From: Vibrio sp. 10N
GTDB lineage: Bacteria; Pseudomonadota; Gammaproteobacteria; Enterobacterales; Vibrionaceae
NCBI RefSeq assembly: GCF_036245475.1
Contig: NZ_BTPM01000002.1
Span: 1,054,001-1,118,000, forward strand
Direction of reading: 5' to 3'
Length of the DNA stretch: 64,000 bases
A program made the position numbers and the translations under genes. Positions within the stretch are counted from its first letter, which is position 1. Each line of letters starts with the position of its first letter. The notes under the pieces were generated by a model. That model worked only from the letters and a program-made list of their open reading frames with translations. It had not been told where the DNA came from and searched no databases. Below are positions 63,266 to 64,000 of the stretch, in pieces.

Positions 63266-64000
63266 TTAAGCACGAGATTTCTCTTCACCATCTACTGGAG
63301 GCTCTTGAACGACTTTGTGTGGTAACCATTTTGCCAGTGCATCACCCAAAGCTTTTGCGTTGATGGGCTTAGAAATATAGTCATCCATCCCTGCTTGAAG
63401 ACACTTTTCTTTATCGCCTTGTATCGCGTTTGCGGTCATAGCAATCACTGGAATCGAATGATTAATATTGGCATTATTGGTGTTTCGAATTTCTCTCGTC
63501 GCTTCATAGCCATCCATTTCTGGCATCTGACAATCCATGAACACGAGATCATAACCAGAATGAGCTCTTAATGCGGCTAACGCTTCTAATCCATTTTTCG
63601 CCTTATCGACTTTAATGCCGTACTTGGCAAGTAACGATTGAAGTACCACTTGATTCGTCGTCACATCATCCACAATTAACGTGCGCGCTTGATACTGCGT
63701 TTTCTTCGCCTGTGTGTGTCGTGTTACAAAGCTATCTTTAGGACTTTCGGAGTTAAGCCCAGATACTTTTTCAAGAACTCCGAGAAGATCTGATTGTTGC
63801 ATCGGTTTGGTTAGATAACCCGTAAATCCAGCTTGCTGCATCAGTTTAGCGTCTCCCCTTTGCACAACGGAGGAGAACATGACCAGTTTCGTCTCTTTGA
63901 TCGATGCGTCTTTTTGGATTTGTTCCGCCAATTGGACCCCATCCATATTTGGCATTTGATAGTCGATGATGGCGATCGTAAACGGTTTGCCTTCTTTATT
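63266..64000 (-). CDS. Hybrid two-component protein, C-terminal part with two receiver domains (cut by window edge)
   Basis: The frame stays open to the window end; ATG 63955 is internal. First receiver: IAIIDYQMPNMDGVQLAEQI (phospho-Asp), MFSSVV and GYLTKPMQQSD. Second receiver: TLIVDDVTTNQVVLQSLLAK, DLVFMDCQMPEMDGYEATRE, PVIAMTANAIQGDKEKCLQ and DYISKPINAKAL. Two tandem receivers at the end of a long protein suggest a hybrid histidine kinase; the sensor and kinase lie outside. Confidence 0.9.
   Translation of the reverse strand, partial: NKEGKPFTIAIIDYQMPNMDGVQLAEQIQKDASIKETKLVMFSSVVQRGDAKLMQQAGFTGYLTKPMQQSDLLGVLEKVSGLNSESPKDSFVTRHTQAKKTQYQARTLIVDDVTTNQVVLQSLLAKYGIKVDKAKNGLEALAALRAHSGYDLVFMDCQMPEMDGYEATREIRNTNNANINHSIPVIAMTANAIQGDKEKCLQAGMDDYISKPINAKALGDALAKWLPHKVVQEPPVDGEEKSRA

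Overview
The window is chromosomal DNA of a marine gammaproteobacterium, almost certainly a Vibrio or close relative. The evidence is the gene families and their pairing: short NAD-synthesis genes nadD-like/nadE, an SgrR-type regulator, pyrC, phhAB, NfeD with a slipin, a YdcH-type DUF465 protein, Vibrio-type RND pumps, GH4/PTS sugar loci and many Vibrio-like small membrane and outer-membrane proteins. Genes are dense and short in spacing, on both strands. No tRNA, rRNA, CRISPR array, prophage or insertion sequence was seen. Both window edges cut genes: ureD at the left, a hybrid two-component protein at the right.

Layout. 1-5.9 kb: start of urease accessory gene ureD behind the complete urea ABC transporter urtABCDE (minus strand), with a sigma-54/NtrC-like control region upstream of urtA. 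6.3-17.5 kb: MATE efflux pump, GNAT and Vat/CatB-type acetyltransferases, a His-rich secreted protein, an MBL-like protein, an NfeD-slipin pair, an acyltransferase, a nadD-like gene and nadE. 17.7-25.1 kb: YdcH-like protein, a MOSC/ferredoxin-reductase/ferredoxin fusion, pyrC, a DUF1289/CWC zinc protein, SgrR-like regulator with divergent MFS transporter, and a thioesterase. 25.2-29.1 kb: alpha-glucoside PTS permease, GH4 6-phospho-alpha-glucosidase and divergent GntR regulator.

29.2-36.7 kb is the most unusual block. A LysR regulator faces a porin gene, which is followed by a tight seven-gene run: PCu(A)C copper chaperone, tetraheme NapC/NrfH-type quinol dehydrogenase, a cytochrome c fused to two Lcl/DUF1566 domains, a secreted beta-propeller, SCO copper chaperone, TlpA-like thioredoxin and a small monoheme cytochrome c. 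It looks like a self-contained, copper-dependent periplasmic electron-transfer system, but no known copper oxidase or reductase is encoded with it. I do not recognise the system as a described pathway.

36.9-48 kb: esterase, two tandem 119-bp MITE-like repeats, DUF1456 protein, M14-type peptidase, Omp85-like beta-barrel protein, LysR with divergent glucose/GlcNAc-type PTS permease, iron-dependent alcohol dehydrogenase with an AraC regulator, and an outer-membrane protein followed by a small membrane protein that starts at GTG. 48.2-52.5 kb: RND pump and its adaptor. 52.7-56 kb: phhBA (phenylalanine to tyrosine) divergent from acetoacetyl-CoA synthetase, with a TyrR-like box between them. 56.2-64 kb: glycosyltransferase, DedA-LssY fusion, small membrane protein, Na/Ca antiporter, membrane-bound metal-dependent hydrolase, a short conserved protein, a glutathione S-transferase and the truncated receiver-domain protein.
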